Of a stretch of 64,000 bases of DNA, positions 45,332 to 52,931 are shown one piece after another. Source of the DNA: an uncultured Collinsella sp. (lineage in GTDB: Bacteria; Actinomycetota; Coriobacteriia; Coriobacteriales; Coriobacteriaceae). The stretch spans positions 22,068 to 86,067 of the forward strand of contig CAUCKA010000008.1 of assembly GCA_958443265.1 (NCBI GenBank), written 5' to 3'. The position numbers and the translations under genes are program-made. Every line of letters begins with the position of its first letter. Position 1 is the stretch's first letter. The notes below the pieces were generated by a model that was not told where the DNA came from, ran no database searches, and worked only from the letters and a program-made list of their open reading frames with translations.

Positions 45332-46648
45332 ATGGGGGAATTCGTGCCGCGGCCCAAAAAACTCGGAGGGAACATTCCATGCTTAGACAGTCCTGAGCTC
45401 GCACGAAAGCGCCAGAAGGCACTTTCGGCTCGTGCGGAACTGCGCGCGGAACGACTCCTCCGAGCGGAGTCGAACCTCGAAGCCCCGGTCGAAACGCAGG
45501 CTGACGGAGTTCCGCTTTTCCGCATAAGCGACCTGTCGGCGGGCTACGACAAGAAGGTCGTAGTCGGAGGCGTCGATCTGGAGGTTCGCGCGGGCGACGT
45601 TGTGGCGCTCATCGGACCGAACGGCTCGGGCAAGTCGACCATCTTGAAAACCATCACACGCCATCTGGCACCGCTTGCCGGCGCGGTCGAGCTCGACGGG
45701 CGGGAGATTTCCCGATGGAAGACGGCGGAGTTTGCAAGGAACCTTGCCGTTATGCTGACAGATCGCCCCCGGACCGAGCTCCTCACCTGCCGCGATGTCG
45801 TAGAGGCGGGAAGGCATCCCTACACCGGGCGAATGGGCACACTCTCGCCCGACGACCATAGTCGGGTCGACGAGGCCATGAAAACCGCACATGTGGAAGA
45901 GCTCGCCGAGCGCGACTTCATGCAGATAAGCGACGGGCAACGCCAGCGCGTCATGCTCGCACGCGCCATCGCGCAGGATCCGCGTGTGCTCGTGCTCGAC
46001 GAGCCCACGTCGTATCTCGATATCCGCTACCAGATCGACCTGCTGCGAATACTTCGCCACCTTGCGAAATCGCGGAATGTGGCTGTCATCATGTCCATCC
46101 ACGAACTCGAGCTCGCGCAGAAAAGCGCCGACAAGGTGATTTGCGTGAAGGACGGCCGGGTCTTCCGTGCCGGCGCACCCGAGGACATATTCACGCGCGA
46201 GACGATTGGCGAGCTCTACGGCCTTCAACATGGCACTTTCAACGAGCGCTTCGGCAGCGTGGAAATTGGACGCCCGCACGGCGATGCGCACACGTTCGTC
46301 ATCGCCGGCGCTGGTACGGGGTCGGCTGTGTTTCGCCAGCTCATCCGGCAGGGCAAGGCGTTCTACGCGGGCGTTCTGCACGAAGGGGACATCGACTGCG
46401 AGCTCGCGCGCGACCTGGCGGCGGAATGCGTGGCCGAGCGCGCCTTCGAGCCGATCGGGGATAAAACCATAGCCCGCGCCAAAGAGCTCCTCGTCCACTG
46501 CGCGCGTCTTATCGTGTGCCCCGCCGCCTTCGGCACCATAAACGCCCGCAACGTAGAGCTCGTCGAGTTCGCACGATCGCATGGTATCGAGGTCATGCAA
46601 GCGTGCGAAGGCGCATCGGAGGATTCCCAATTGGAGTGGGAAGGATAA
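45332..46648 (+). CDS. FecE/BtuD-type ABC ATPase with N- and C-terminal extensions
   Basis: 438 aa, ATG directly after the permease TAG. An N-terminal extension of about 60 charged residues precedes the ATPase: Walker A GPNGSGKSTILKTI, Q-loop-equivalent region, signature ISDGQRQRVMLARAI, Walker B VLVLDEPTSYLDI, and H-loop IMSIHEL. Residues about 310–435 form an extra domain with VIAGAGTGSAVFRQLI and LLVHCARLIVCPAAFGTINA, which I cannot assign. The signature has D in place of the first G (SDGQ), a variant seen in FecE-like ATPases. It is the last intact gene of the island. Confidence 0.85.
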   Translation: MGEFVPRPKKLGGNIPCLDSPELARKRQKALSARAELRAERLLRAESNLEAPVETQADGVPLFRISDLSAGYDKKVVVGGVDLEVRAGDVVALIGPNGSGKSTILKTITRHLAPLAGAVELDGREISRWKTAEFARNLAVMLTDRPRTELLTCRDVVEAGRHPYTGRMGTLSPDDHSRVDEAMKTAHVEELAERDFMQISDGQRQRVMLARAIAQDPRVLVLDEPTSYLDIRYQIDLLRILRHLAKSRNVAVIMSIHELELAQKSADKVICVKDGRVFRAGAPEDIFTRETIGELYGLQHGTFNERFGSVEIGRPHGDAHTFVIAGAGTGSAVFRQLIRQGKAFYAGVLHEGDIDCELARDLAAECVAERAFEPIGDKTIARAKELLVHCARLIVCPAAFGTINARNVELVEFARSHGIEVMQACEGASEDSQLEWEG

Positions 46649-46674
46649 ACTGGACTTTCTTTTAAGGATCCTCA

Positions 46675-46757
46675 GGCTACAGCTCCTACGCGGCGAGGTC
46701 TACAAGGCGCCGGAGAACTTCATGAACAGGAATTTCCACGCCGACGAGCCCAATTAG
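46675..46757 (+). pseudogene. Remnant of an IS3-family transposase (OrfB fragment)
   Basis: About 28 codons remain. One frame reads GYSSY and, after a one-base frameshift near 46690, the next frame reads GEVYKAPENFMNRNFHADEPN before TAG 46755–46757. This matches the region of IS3/IS150-type transposases just before the DDE domain (…YSSYxGE…APEN…NRxFxAxxPN…). No start, no catalytic residues and no terminal repeats are left. It marks the right edge of the cobalamin island, directly before the native tetR gene. Confidence 0.6.
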
Positions 46758-46759
46758 GC

Positions 46760-47371
46760 CTAATCCAAGCGAGATTCCAGACTCGACAGGCCATTGAGAG
46801 TCAGGTCGTTGGCGACCTCAGAGACGCGCTCAATAGGAACCGAGCCGTCAGACAGCGCCCACGTGCGATAGATACCGATAATGCCTGACAGCAAAAACGC
46901 CAGATAGTAGTCGAACATCTCATCCTTAAGGCCTTGGGGCAGCAGATTGCGCTCGGCAATCTCGTGCTCGAGAGGTGCACGAAGACGAGCCATAAAATCA
47001 TCGAGCGGAATGTTCTCGATCAGCTGACGATTGAGCACCAGGTTGTTGCATAACGCCTCGTTAACGGTTTTAAAGAAGGTCGCCGCCGCTCCCAGGGCGC
47101 GCTCGTTGGTGTCACCGTCCATTGAAGCAAGCGTTTTCTCGACCGAGTCGACAATCATCTCCACCACATCGACGGCAATGGCATCGAGCAGGCCGTCGAC
47201 CGTACCAAAGTGAACGTAAAAGGTCTTGCGGTCGACATTGGCCTCGCGCGCGATGGCACTCACCGTAATGTCTGCCAGCGGCTTTTCCATGAGCAGGCGC
47301 TCGAAAGCGGAAAGGATGGCATTGCGGCTGCGAACGATGCGGCGATCAATACGCGGTTTGCTGGTGGCCAT
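46760..47371 (-). CDS. TetR/AcrR-family transcriptional regulator
   Basis: 203 aa from ATG 47371 (MATSKPRIDRRIVRS), with GAAGGG upstream. The N-terminal helix–turn–helix is ITVSAIAREANVDRKTFYVHF. The C-terminal ligand domain has no recognisable cofactor motif. It is read convergently with the island and divergently from nothing nearby; its target is unknown. A possible target is the membrane-protein gene immediately upstream on the same strand. Confidence 0.85.
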   Translation of the reverse strand: MATSKPRIDRRIVRSRNAILSAFERLLMEKPLADITVSAIAREANVDRKTFYVHFGTVDGLLDAIAVDVVEMIVDSVEKTLASMDGDTNERALGAAATFFKTVNEALCNNLVLNRQLIENIPLDDFMARLRAPLEHEIAERNLLPQGLKDEMFDYYLAFLLSGIIGIYRTWALSDGSVPIERVSEVANDLTLNGLSSLESRLD

Positions 47372-47487
47372 GGGCGTGTCCCTTCGATATGCGGGCATAC
47401 ATCAACAGATGAGAGATAATCTACGTAAGAGGATTATCCCCCATCCGGCACAAAAAAGCCCGGCAATATGAAGAACGCACGACTGCC

Positions 47488-48795
47488 CTACCGCGACTTA
47501 GGGTGCTTCTTCTTATTGAGCGCCGACGGAGATACGCGGATACCGTCGCCCGTCTGGCGCACATAGGCTTTATGAGCCGGCTTAGCGGTCCCAGAAGCCT
47601 TCTGAGCGTGCTTCCTGGGATCAACGGTAACAGCATTCGTGGGGTGCGGCTTAGTGGGCGCAGAGGGCGTCTGAGGCGTACGGCCGAGCTTGCGCATCAC
47701 GCGATCCCAGCGCGCATGGATACTCTCGTTGTGGGCGCTCTTAAGGCCCAGCAGGGGCGCAGCCAAAATGGTCGGCGCGATAAACGTAATGAGACGCCAC
47801 AGCAGATAGCCGGCGGTCGAAGCCGACCCAAAGAAATGACCCAAGAACAAAGCAAAGCCGCCCTCAGCGCCACCAGTTCCACCGGGCAAGGGAACCGCAG
47901 AGCTCAGCAGCTGGACAAAGGCGCTCGCGGCCATGACCGAGAAAAAGTCGACCTCGTGGTGGCCAAAGGCGAGCATCAGAAAATACGGCACCAGATAGAA
48001 AAACGCGAGCTGCAGCATGGTGATAAACACGGTGAGCAGCATGGAAGAAAAATGTCCGGCGGAAAGCTTGAACTTCTCGGAGAAGGAGTAGATCTCGCCA
48101 TCGACAAACGAGCGCCATCCATCGATCTTAGTGGCCGAGACACCTATGCGCTCGAGCCAATTGATGATGCAATGGGCGACGCGCGTGACGGTCTTAGGCA
48201 TGAGCGCGACGGCGAAGATGCCGAGCAGGATGCAGCAGTGACCGCCAAAACTAAAGACGCACAGCAGCGTCATGTCGCCATAGCGCTCGGCAAAAAACGG
48301 CATGCGAGCAAGCAATAGGATAGCGCCCCAGGCAACGAGGCCAAACTGATACACAATAAATCGGGTGAACTGCGTGGCACCCGCTTCGCCCACGTTTTGG
48401 CCCGCTTTGGTCAGGCGGTAGATCTGGGCAGGCGTAGAGCCCATCATCATGGGCGTCAGGTTGCCAAAGAAGATACCGCTCGCCTCGACCGAGATCAGGT
48501 CGCGAATGCCGACGGGCGAATAAGGGTCGAGCCAAACGGCGATCGCATAGGCCACAATGCCAAAGAACAGATACATGAACATGCAAAGACACGCGATAAC
48601 GAGCCATGGCGCCTGGACGCTCGACATAGCGGCCCAGAACTGCCCCATCTGCCCGGTTACCACCAGATAGACGATATAACCCACCAGCACGACGCCGATA
48701 AAGATGGCGCCGCGGCGTGCGCTCTTATTGTCATCTCCGCCCGAGGCCTCAACCTCGACCTGGGGCTTAGACGTATGCTGAGAGGACTCCGTCAT
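47488..48795 (-). CDS. Flippase-like membrane protein (UPF0104/lysylphosphatidylglycerol synthetase TM family)
   Basis: 435 aa from ATG 48795, AAGGAG upstream. A short polar N-terminus is followed by about eight transmembrane helices: GAIFIGVVLVGYIVYLVV, WLVIACLCMFMYLFFGIVAY and others. VEASGIFFGNLTPMMMGSTP and PLPGGTGGAEGGFALFLG are characteristic of the YbhN/AglD/MprF-flippase family. The C-terminal ~60 residues are Lys/Pro/Ala-rich and cytoplasmic. It may move a lipid or lipid-linked sugar; the substrate cannot be inferred. Confidence 0.82.
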   Translation of the reverse strand: MTESSQHTSKPQVEVEASGGDDNKSARRGAIFIGVVLVGYIVYLVVTGQMGQFWAAMSSVQAPWLVIACLCMFMYLFFGIVAYAIAVWLDPYSPVGIRDLISVEASGIFFGNLTPMMMGSTPAQIYRLTKAGQNVGEAGATQFTRFIVYQFGLVAWGAILLLARMPFFAERYGDMTLLCVFSFGGHCCILLGIFAVALMPKTVTRVAHCIINWLERIGVSATKIDGWRSFVDGEIYSFSEKFKLSAGHFSSMLLTVFITMLQLAFFYLVPYFLMLAFGHHEVDFFSVMAASAFVQLLSSAVPLPGGTGGAEGGFALFLGHFFGSASTAGYLLWRLITFIAPTILAAPLLGLKSAHNESIHARWDRVMRKLGRTPQTPSAPTKPHPTNAVTVDPRKHAQKASGTAKPAHKAYVRQTGDGIRVSPSALNKKKHPKSR

Positions 48796-48902
48796 GAGAC
48801 TCCTTCTAACAGTCAAAATATCTTGGTTATTGTACCCGTAAGGGCCATAGGCAGAACGCAAAGCTCTGGTTCAAACGGGAATTGCAGACGGTTGTTTGAA
48901 AA

Positions 48903-48936
48903 TAAAAAACCCGGCCTTCCATGGGAAGACCGGGTA
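48903..48936 (-). terminator. Terminator for the tRNA-Glu pair
   Basis: On the − strand ACCCGGTCTTCC pairs with GGAAGGCCGGGT (48924–48935 with 48909–48920, one G·U), loop CAT, followed by TTTTTTATTTT. It sits just downstream of the second tRNA in the transcript. Confidence 0.9.
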
Positions 48937-48945
48937 TCAAATGCG

Positions 48946-49022
48946 TGGTAGCCCGTACCAGATTCGAACTGGTGATCTCCGCCTTGAGAGGGCGGCGTCC
49001 TAAACCGCTAGACGAACGGGCC
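48946..49022 (-). tRNA. tRNA-Glu (anticodon CUC), copy 1
   Basis: 77 nt on the − strand with encoded CCA. Acceptor GGCCCGT pairs with ACGGGCT (one terminal G·U). The anticodon arm reads CCGCC-CTCTCAA-GGCGG, giving anticodon CUC. The T arm has CCAG-TTCGAAT-CTGG. The D arm contains TAGCGGTTTAGGA. Confidence 0.95.
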
Positions 49023-49044
49023 ATAGACCTCAGCAGAAAAGAAG

Positions 49045-49121
49045 TGGTAGCCCGTACCAGATTCGAACTGGTGATCTCCGCCTTGAGAGGGCGGCGTCCT
49101 AAACCGCTAGACGAACGGGCC
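49045..49121 (-). tRNA. tRNA-Glu (anticodon CUC), copy 2
   Basis: Identical in sequence to copy 1 over all 77 nt as read, and separated from it by 22 nt. Both are on the − strand and share one terminator, so they are a tandem duplication transcribed together. The 128 nt up to the cca stop hold nothing else recognisable. Confidence 0.95.
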
Positions 49122-49249
49122 ACATGACATCTGCACTGCCGCGCTGCGAGGACATATATTACGGGACAAAAAACATCAGCGCAAGAAGAAATTCCAAATT
49201 GCCGAAAAAATTGTCGGCAGGTTATGGAACGCGCAGGTAAACTGGGTAG

Positions 49250-50644
49250 CTAATTCAAGTTGAGATGGACCAAAAGAGCTTCGCGCTCGTTGGAAATGTT
49301 GTCTTCGATCACGGCGTCGAGGGCGGAGTTGAGTAGCTGGCCTAGCTCGGGCCCCGGCTTCACACCGGCGCGGATCAGGTCGCCGCCGTTAATGGCGAGC
49401 ATCTTGAGCGTATAGGGCTCCCCCGCCTTCAGCAGCTCGTGCGCCATCGCGCGCATCTCCTCAATCGTCTCGACGTAATAGAAGCACGACGGGGCCTTAC
49501 CAAGTGTGTCAGCACGCTTAAGATCCATGAGCTCGTCCATCAGACGCGGCGTGTCGACGCCCTCGCCCGAAAGCGCGCGCATCATATTGAGCAGGCAGGA
49601 GCGCTCGGGGCGCAGCGGCTTGTCATGGTATTTGATGAGCAGGCACACATCGCGCACCAAATCGTGCGAGAGCGCCAGGCGATCCATAATGACGCGCGCC
49701 TTCTTGGCGCCGAGCTCGGGATGACCGTAGAAGTGGCCGCTGCCGGCGTGATCGACCGTAAAGCAATCGGGCTTGGAGACGTCATGCAAAAACGCTGCCC
49801 ACATTAAGCTCGGCGAAGGCGCCACGCCATCGCACAGCGCCAGCTCCCCTGCCACCGTCAGCACGCGGGCGATATGTTCGTAGACGTTAAACGCATGATA
49901 GACACTGCACTGGTCAAACCCACGAGCCGGCGCAAGCTCGGGAACGGCGGCGCAGATGAGCTCGGGGTAGCGCAGCATCGCGTCTCCCCCGTGGCCGGTC
50001 GATAGAATGCCCTCGAGCTCAATACCCACGCGCTCGCGCGCCACGGCATCGAGCAGCGGCGCGCACTCGGCAAGGGCACACTTGGTCTCGGGCTCAATCA
50101 CAAAGTCCAGGCGGCAGGCAAAACGCACCGCACGCAACATGCGCAGGGCATCCTCGTTAAAGCGGCGCTTGGGATCTCCGACGGCACGAATCAGCTTGCG
50201 GTCTAGGTCGCCCTGGCCATCGTAGCGGTCGACAAGGCCGCGCTCGGGATGCCACGCCATGGCATTGACGGTAAAGTCGCGGCGCGCCAGATCGTCCTCA
50301 AGCGAAGCGGCGCGCTCCACACTCTGAGGATGACGACCGTCGGTATAGAAGCCGTCCAGGCGATAGGTGGTGACCTCAATGCGCTCGCCATCGCAAATAG
50401 CCGTAATGCCGCCAAATTTAATGCCCGACTCAACTACCGCAATGCCGGCGGCCTCGAGTGCCGCCTTGGACTCCAGCCACAGGCCGCTGCAGCACATGTC
50501 GACATCGTGGCTGGGGCATCCCATCAGCGCATCACGTACCCAACCACCCACGTACCAAGCCTCAAGACCTGCTGCCTCAAGCGCACGCAGGACACGGATA
50601 GAGGCATCGGTCGGCTGCGTACCGTTGAGCGAAACATTGCACAT
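49250..50644 (-). CDS. cca: CCA tRNA nucleotidyltransferase with HD domain
   Basis: 464 aa from ATG 50644. The class II polymerase-beta fold has AWYVGGWVRDALMG and HDVDMC (metal carboxylates), then RRDFTVNAMAW and GDPKRRFNEDALRMLRAVRF (CCA-adding signature). An HD phosphohydrolase domain follows with WAAFLHDVSK and YGHPELGAKKA. It adds or repairs the 3' CCA of tRNAs. Some tRNAs here encode CCA, so repair is plausible. An alternative poly(A) polymerase function is less likely. Confidence 0.92.
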   Translation of the reverse strand: MCNVSLNGTQPTDASIRVLRALEAAGLEAWYVGGWVRDALMGCPSHDVDMCCSGLWLESKAALEAAGIAVVESGIKFGGITAICDGERIEVTTYRLDGFYTDGRHPQSVERAASLEDDLARRDFTVNAMAWHPERGLVDRYDGQGDLDRKLIRAVGDPKRRFNEDALRMLRAVRFACRLDFVIEPETKCALAECAPLLDAVARERVGIELEGILSTGHGGDAMLRYPELICAAVPELAPARGFDQCSVYHAFNVYEHIARVLTVAGELALCDGVAPSPSLMWAAFLHDVSKPDCFTVDHAGSGHFYGHPELGAKKARVIMDRLALSHDLVRDVCLLIKYHDKPLRPERSCLLNMMRALSGEGVDTPRLMDELMDLKRADTLGKAPSCFYYVETIEEMRAMAHELLKAGEPYTLKMLAINGGDLIRAGVKPGPELGQLLNSALDAVIEDNISNEREALLVHLNLN

Positions 50645-50740
50645 GCCTATGGCCTCCTGCGACTATCAAATTGGCTATCGATTGCGTCTGCAAGAAGTCT
50701 AGCAAGAAACAGCCTCCACTGCACACGCAAGTCCGATAAA

Positions 50741-50775
50741 CAAAAACGCATCCGTCCTGGTCTAAGACGGATGCG
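50741..50775 (-). terminator. Terminator after the first 1-phosphofructokinase gene
   Basis: On the − strand CGCATCCGTC pairs with GACGGATGCG (50766–50775 with 50747–50756), followed by TTTTTGTTT. Confidence 0.9.
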
Positions 50776-50808
50776 AAATAATTGAACTATTCAGGCAAGG
50801 TGCCGGAA

Positions 50809-51741
50809 CTAGCAAACCTGACGGATTGCAATACCCTTCTGATACTCATCGACCTTGGCAAAATCGCCCAGACCCGGGCACTCGACCACGTTGGCGCCGG
50901 TGGCCATCGAGAGGCGCAGGGCATCCTCGACGCGCTCGGGGGCGTCGTGCCACACGGACAGGAAGGCGGCCAGCGAGGAGTCGCCCGCGCAGACGGTCGA
51001 CAGCAGCTTGACGTCGAAGGTGCGGTTGGCAAACCAGATGTGCTCGCCGTTGGAGAAGTACGCGCCGTCGCCGCCGAGCGTCAGCAGTACATTCTTAGCG
51101 CCCTTGGCGTGCAGCTCGGCCATGGCGCCCTTGACGGACTCGTCGTCGCCACCGCTCACCTTAATGCCAAAGATGTCGAGCAGCTCGTCGTCGTTAGGCT
51201 TAATGAGCAACGGCTCCATAGCAATGAGGTCGGCCAGCTGATGGCTCGAGATATCGAGCACGAACTCGGCGCCCTTCGCCTTCACGCGACGCAGGACCTC
51301 TGCCAGGAAGCTCTCGGAGGTGTTGGGGGGCAGCGAGCCGCTGATAACCAGGCAGGTCATGTCATCGAGCGAATCGATAAGCTCAAACATCTCCTGCTCG
51401 TTGGCTTCGTTGATGGCGGCACCGGCGTTGACCATGTTGTACTCGGTGTCGGGACCGGCGTTGAGGAACACGTTAACACGCGTGATGCCGTCAGTCCACA
51501 CGGGCTTGACGGGCACGCCCAGGGCCTCGGCGCCCTTAACGATATACTCACCCGAGAAGCCGGCGAAGAAGCCCAGGATCGTGGTGTCGACGCCGTAGTG
51601 GTCGAGCGTAAACGAAACGTTGAGACCCTTGCCGTTGGGGGTGTAGACAGCGTTACGGGTGCGGGTAACGGTGTTGGCGGACAAGCCATCGCAGGAGATG
51701 TTGTAGTCAATAGCGGGATTTGCAGTAAGCGTGTAAATCAT
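50809..51741 (-). CDS. fruK: 1-phosphofructokinase (PfkB family), paralogue 1
   Basis: 310 aa from ATG 51741 (MIYTLTANPAIDYNI) with AAAGGAAC upstream. PfkB features: substrate site NPAIDY, YTPNGKGLNVSF, GDDESVKGAM, LLTLGGDGAYF, and the catalytic region VCAGDSSLAAFL. The first Gly of the usual GAGD anion hole is Cys here. It phosphorylates fructose-1-phosphate to fructose-1,6-bisphosphate, the step after PTS uptake of fructose. It is separated from paralogue 2 by that gene's terminator, so it may be transcribed alone. A tagatose-6-phosphate kinase role cannot be excluded. Confidence 0.88.
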   Translation of the reverse strand: MIYTLTANPAIDYNISCDGLSANTVTRTRNAVYTPNGKGLNVSFTLDHYGVDTTILGFFAGFSGEYIVKGAEALGVPVKPVWTDGITRVNVFLNAGPDTEYNMVNAGAAINEANEQEMFELIDSLDDMTCLVISGSLPPNTSESFLAEVLRRVKAKGAEFVLDISSHQLADLIAMEPLLIKPNDDELLDIFGIKVSGGDDESVKGAMAELHAKGAKNVLLTLGGDGAYFSNGEHIWFANRTFDVKLLSTVCAGDSSLAAFLSVWHDAPERVEDALRLSMATGANVVECPGLGDFAKVDEYQKGIAIRQVC

Positions 51742-51856
51742 GAATGTTCCTTTCACGAAGCAACGTGTTAATGAAAGTATATTCCACGCTTCGGCAAAAG
51801 GCTACAACAACTCGGTGAACGGTGTGGAACGCGTGAAGCGCGGCTCCGAGGTTCGA

Positions 51857-51897
51857 GTGGGACAAAAAACGGCGCCCCGGTCGAAACCGGGACGCCG
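51857..51897 (-). terminator. Terminator after the second 1-phosphofructokinase gene
   Basis: On the − strand CGGCGTCCCGGT pairs with ACCGGGGCGCCG (51886–51897 with 51870–51881), loop TTCG, followed by TTTTTTGTCCCAC. The T-run overlaps a GTGGGACAAAA motif at 51857–51867. Confidence 0.92.
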
Positions 51898-51924
51898 TAT
51901 GCGCACGAGTTTGTCGTGTTTCGC

Positions 51925-52857
51925 TTACTTGCGATCGAGCTTGCGAACGGCAACGCGCTTGCTGTACTCGTCGACGTGACCAAAGTCGCCGATGCCGACG
52001 GACTCAGCAACGTTGGCGCCGGTGGCCATAGCGAGCTTCATGGCCTCCTCGACGTTGTCGCGATCCCTGTACCACTTGTGCAGGAACGCAGCGAGGGTGC
52101 AGTCGCCGGCGCAGACGGAAGAGACAAGCTTGATGTTGAACTCACGCTTGGCATACCAGATGTCCTCGCCGTTGGAGAAGTAAGCGTCACCGCGGCTACC
52201 ACGGGTGAGCAGCACGTTCTGGACGCCGGCCTCGTGAGCCAGCTTCATGGCAACGCGGACCTCGTCGTCGGTGTCGACCGGCACGCCGAAGATAGCCTTC
52301 ATCTCGTGATGGTTCGGCTTAATGAGCAGCGGCTTCTTGTGAGCGAGCTCCTTGAGCTTGTCGGAGGACAGGTCCAGGACGACGTCGGCGCCACGGGCCT
52401 GAGCGTGCTCCATGACCTGAGCCAGGAAGTCGGGCGTAGCTTTGGGAGGCACGGAGCCGGAGACGATCAGGCACTCAAGGTCGCCCGCGGTGTCCAGGAT
52501 GTTGTAGAGCTCCTCCTGATGCTGCGGCGTGATCGGAGCACCGGGGTTCAGGATGCCGTACTCGTGCTGGCCATCGTTGACGTAGGTGTTGATGCGCGTG
52601 ATACCGTCGGTCCAGACCGGGCGGCAGAGACAACCCAGGTTCATGACCTCCTCGACGATGAACTTGCCCGTGAAGCCGGCGAAGAAACCGAGCGCGACGG
52701 TGTCGACGCCCATCTTCTTAAAGGCGAAGGACACGTCGAGGCCCTTGCCGTTAGCCGTGTAGCTGGCCGAGCCGGTGCGGACGTTCTCGTCGGGCTCGAG
52801 CGGAGAGCTCGAAACCGTCATGTCGACAGCCGGGTTAGCGGTTAGCGTGTAGAACAT
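51925..52857 (-). CDS. 1-phosphofructokinase (PfkB family), paralogue 2
   Basis: 310 aa from ATG 52857 (MFYTLTANPAVDMTV). It has the same architecture as paralogue 1: YTANGKGLDVSF, LIVSGSVPPKATPDFL, LLIKPNHHEM and SSVCAGDCTLAAFLHKW. The two proteins align along their whole length with many differences, so the duplication is not recent. It lies directly downstream of ptsI, close enough to be in the same transcript. Substrate fructose-1-phosphate is inferred from the PTS context. Confidence 0.86.
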   Translation of the reverse strand: MFYTLTANPAVDMTVSSSPLEPDENVRTGSASYTANGKGLDVSFAFKKMGVDTVALGFFAGFTGKFIVEEVMNLGCLCRPVWTDGITRINTYVNDGQHEYGILNPGAPITPQHQEELYNILDTAGDLECLIVSGSVPPKATPDFLAQVMEHAQARGADVVLDLSSDKLKELAHKKPLLIKPNHHEMKAIFGVPVDTDDEVRVAMKLAHEAGVQNVLLTRGSRGDAYFSNGEDIWYAKREFNIKLVSSVCAGDCTLAAFLHKWYRDRDNVEEAMKLAMATGANVAESVGIGDFGHVDEYSKRVAVRKLDRK

Positions 52858-52884
52858 TTACAGTACCCCCTGTATATGTGAGGG

Positions 52885-52914
52885 CCGCGTGGCCGGCCCA
52901 TTCCAACCACGCGG
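52885..52914. other. Hairpin between ptsI and the second fruK paralogue
   Basis: CCGCGTGG (52885–52892) pairs with CCACGCGG (52907–52914). There is no T-run on the − strand, so it may be a processing or partial-stop site within the operon. Confidence 0.4.
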
Positions 52915-52931
52915 TTACCTCTGATACCAAA

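Noticed and set aside
48946..49121. Pair of 77-nt direct repeats as a possible CRISPR fragment
   Set aside because: The repeats are complete tRNA-Glu genes with all arms and CCA; the 22-nt spacer is ordinary.
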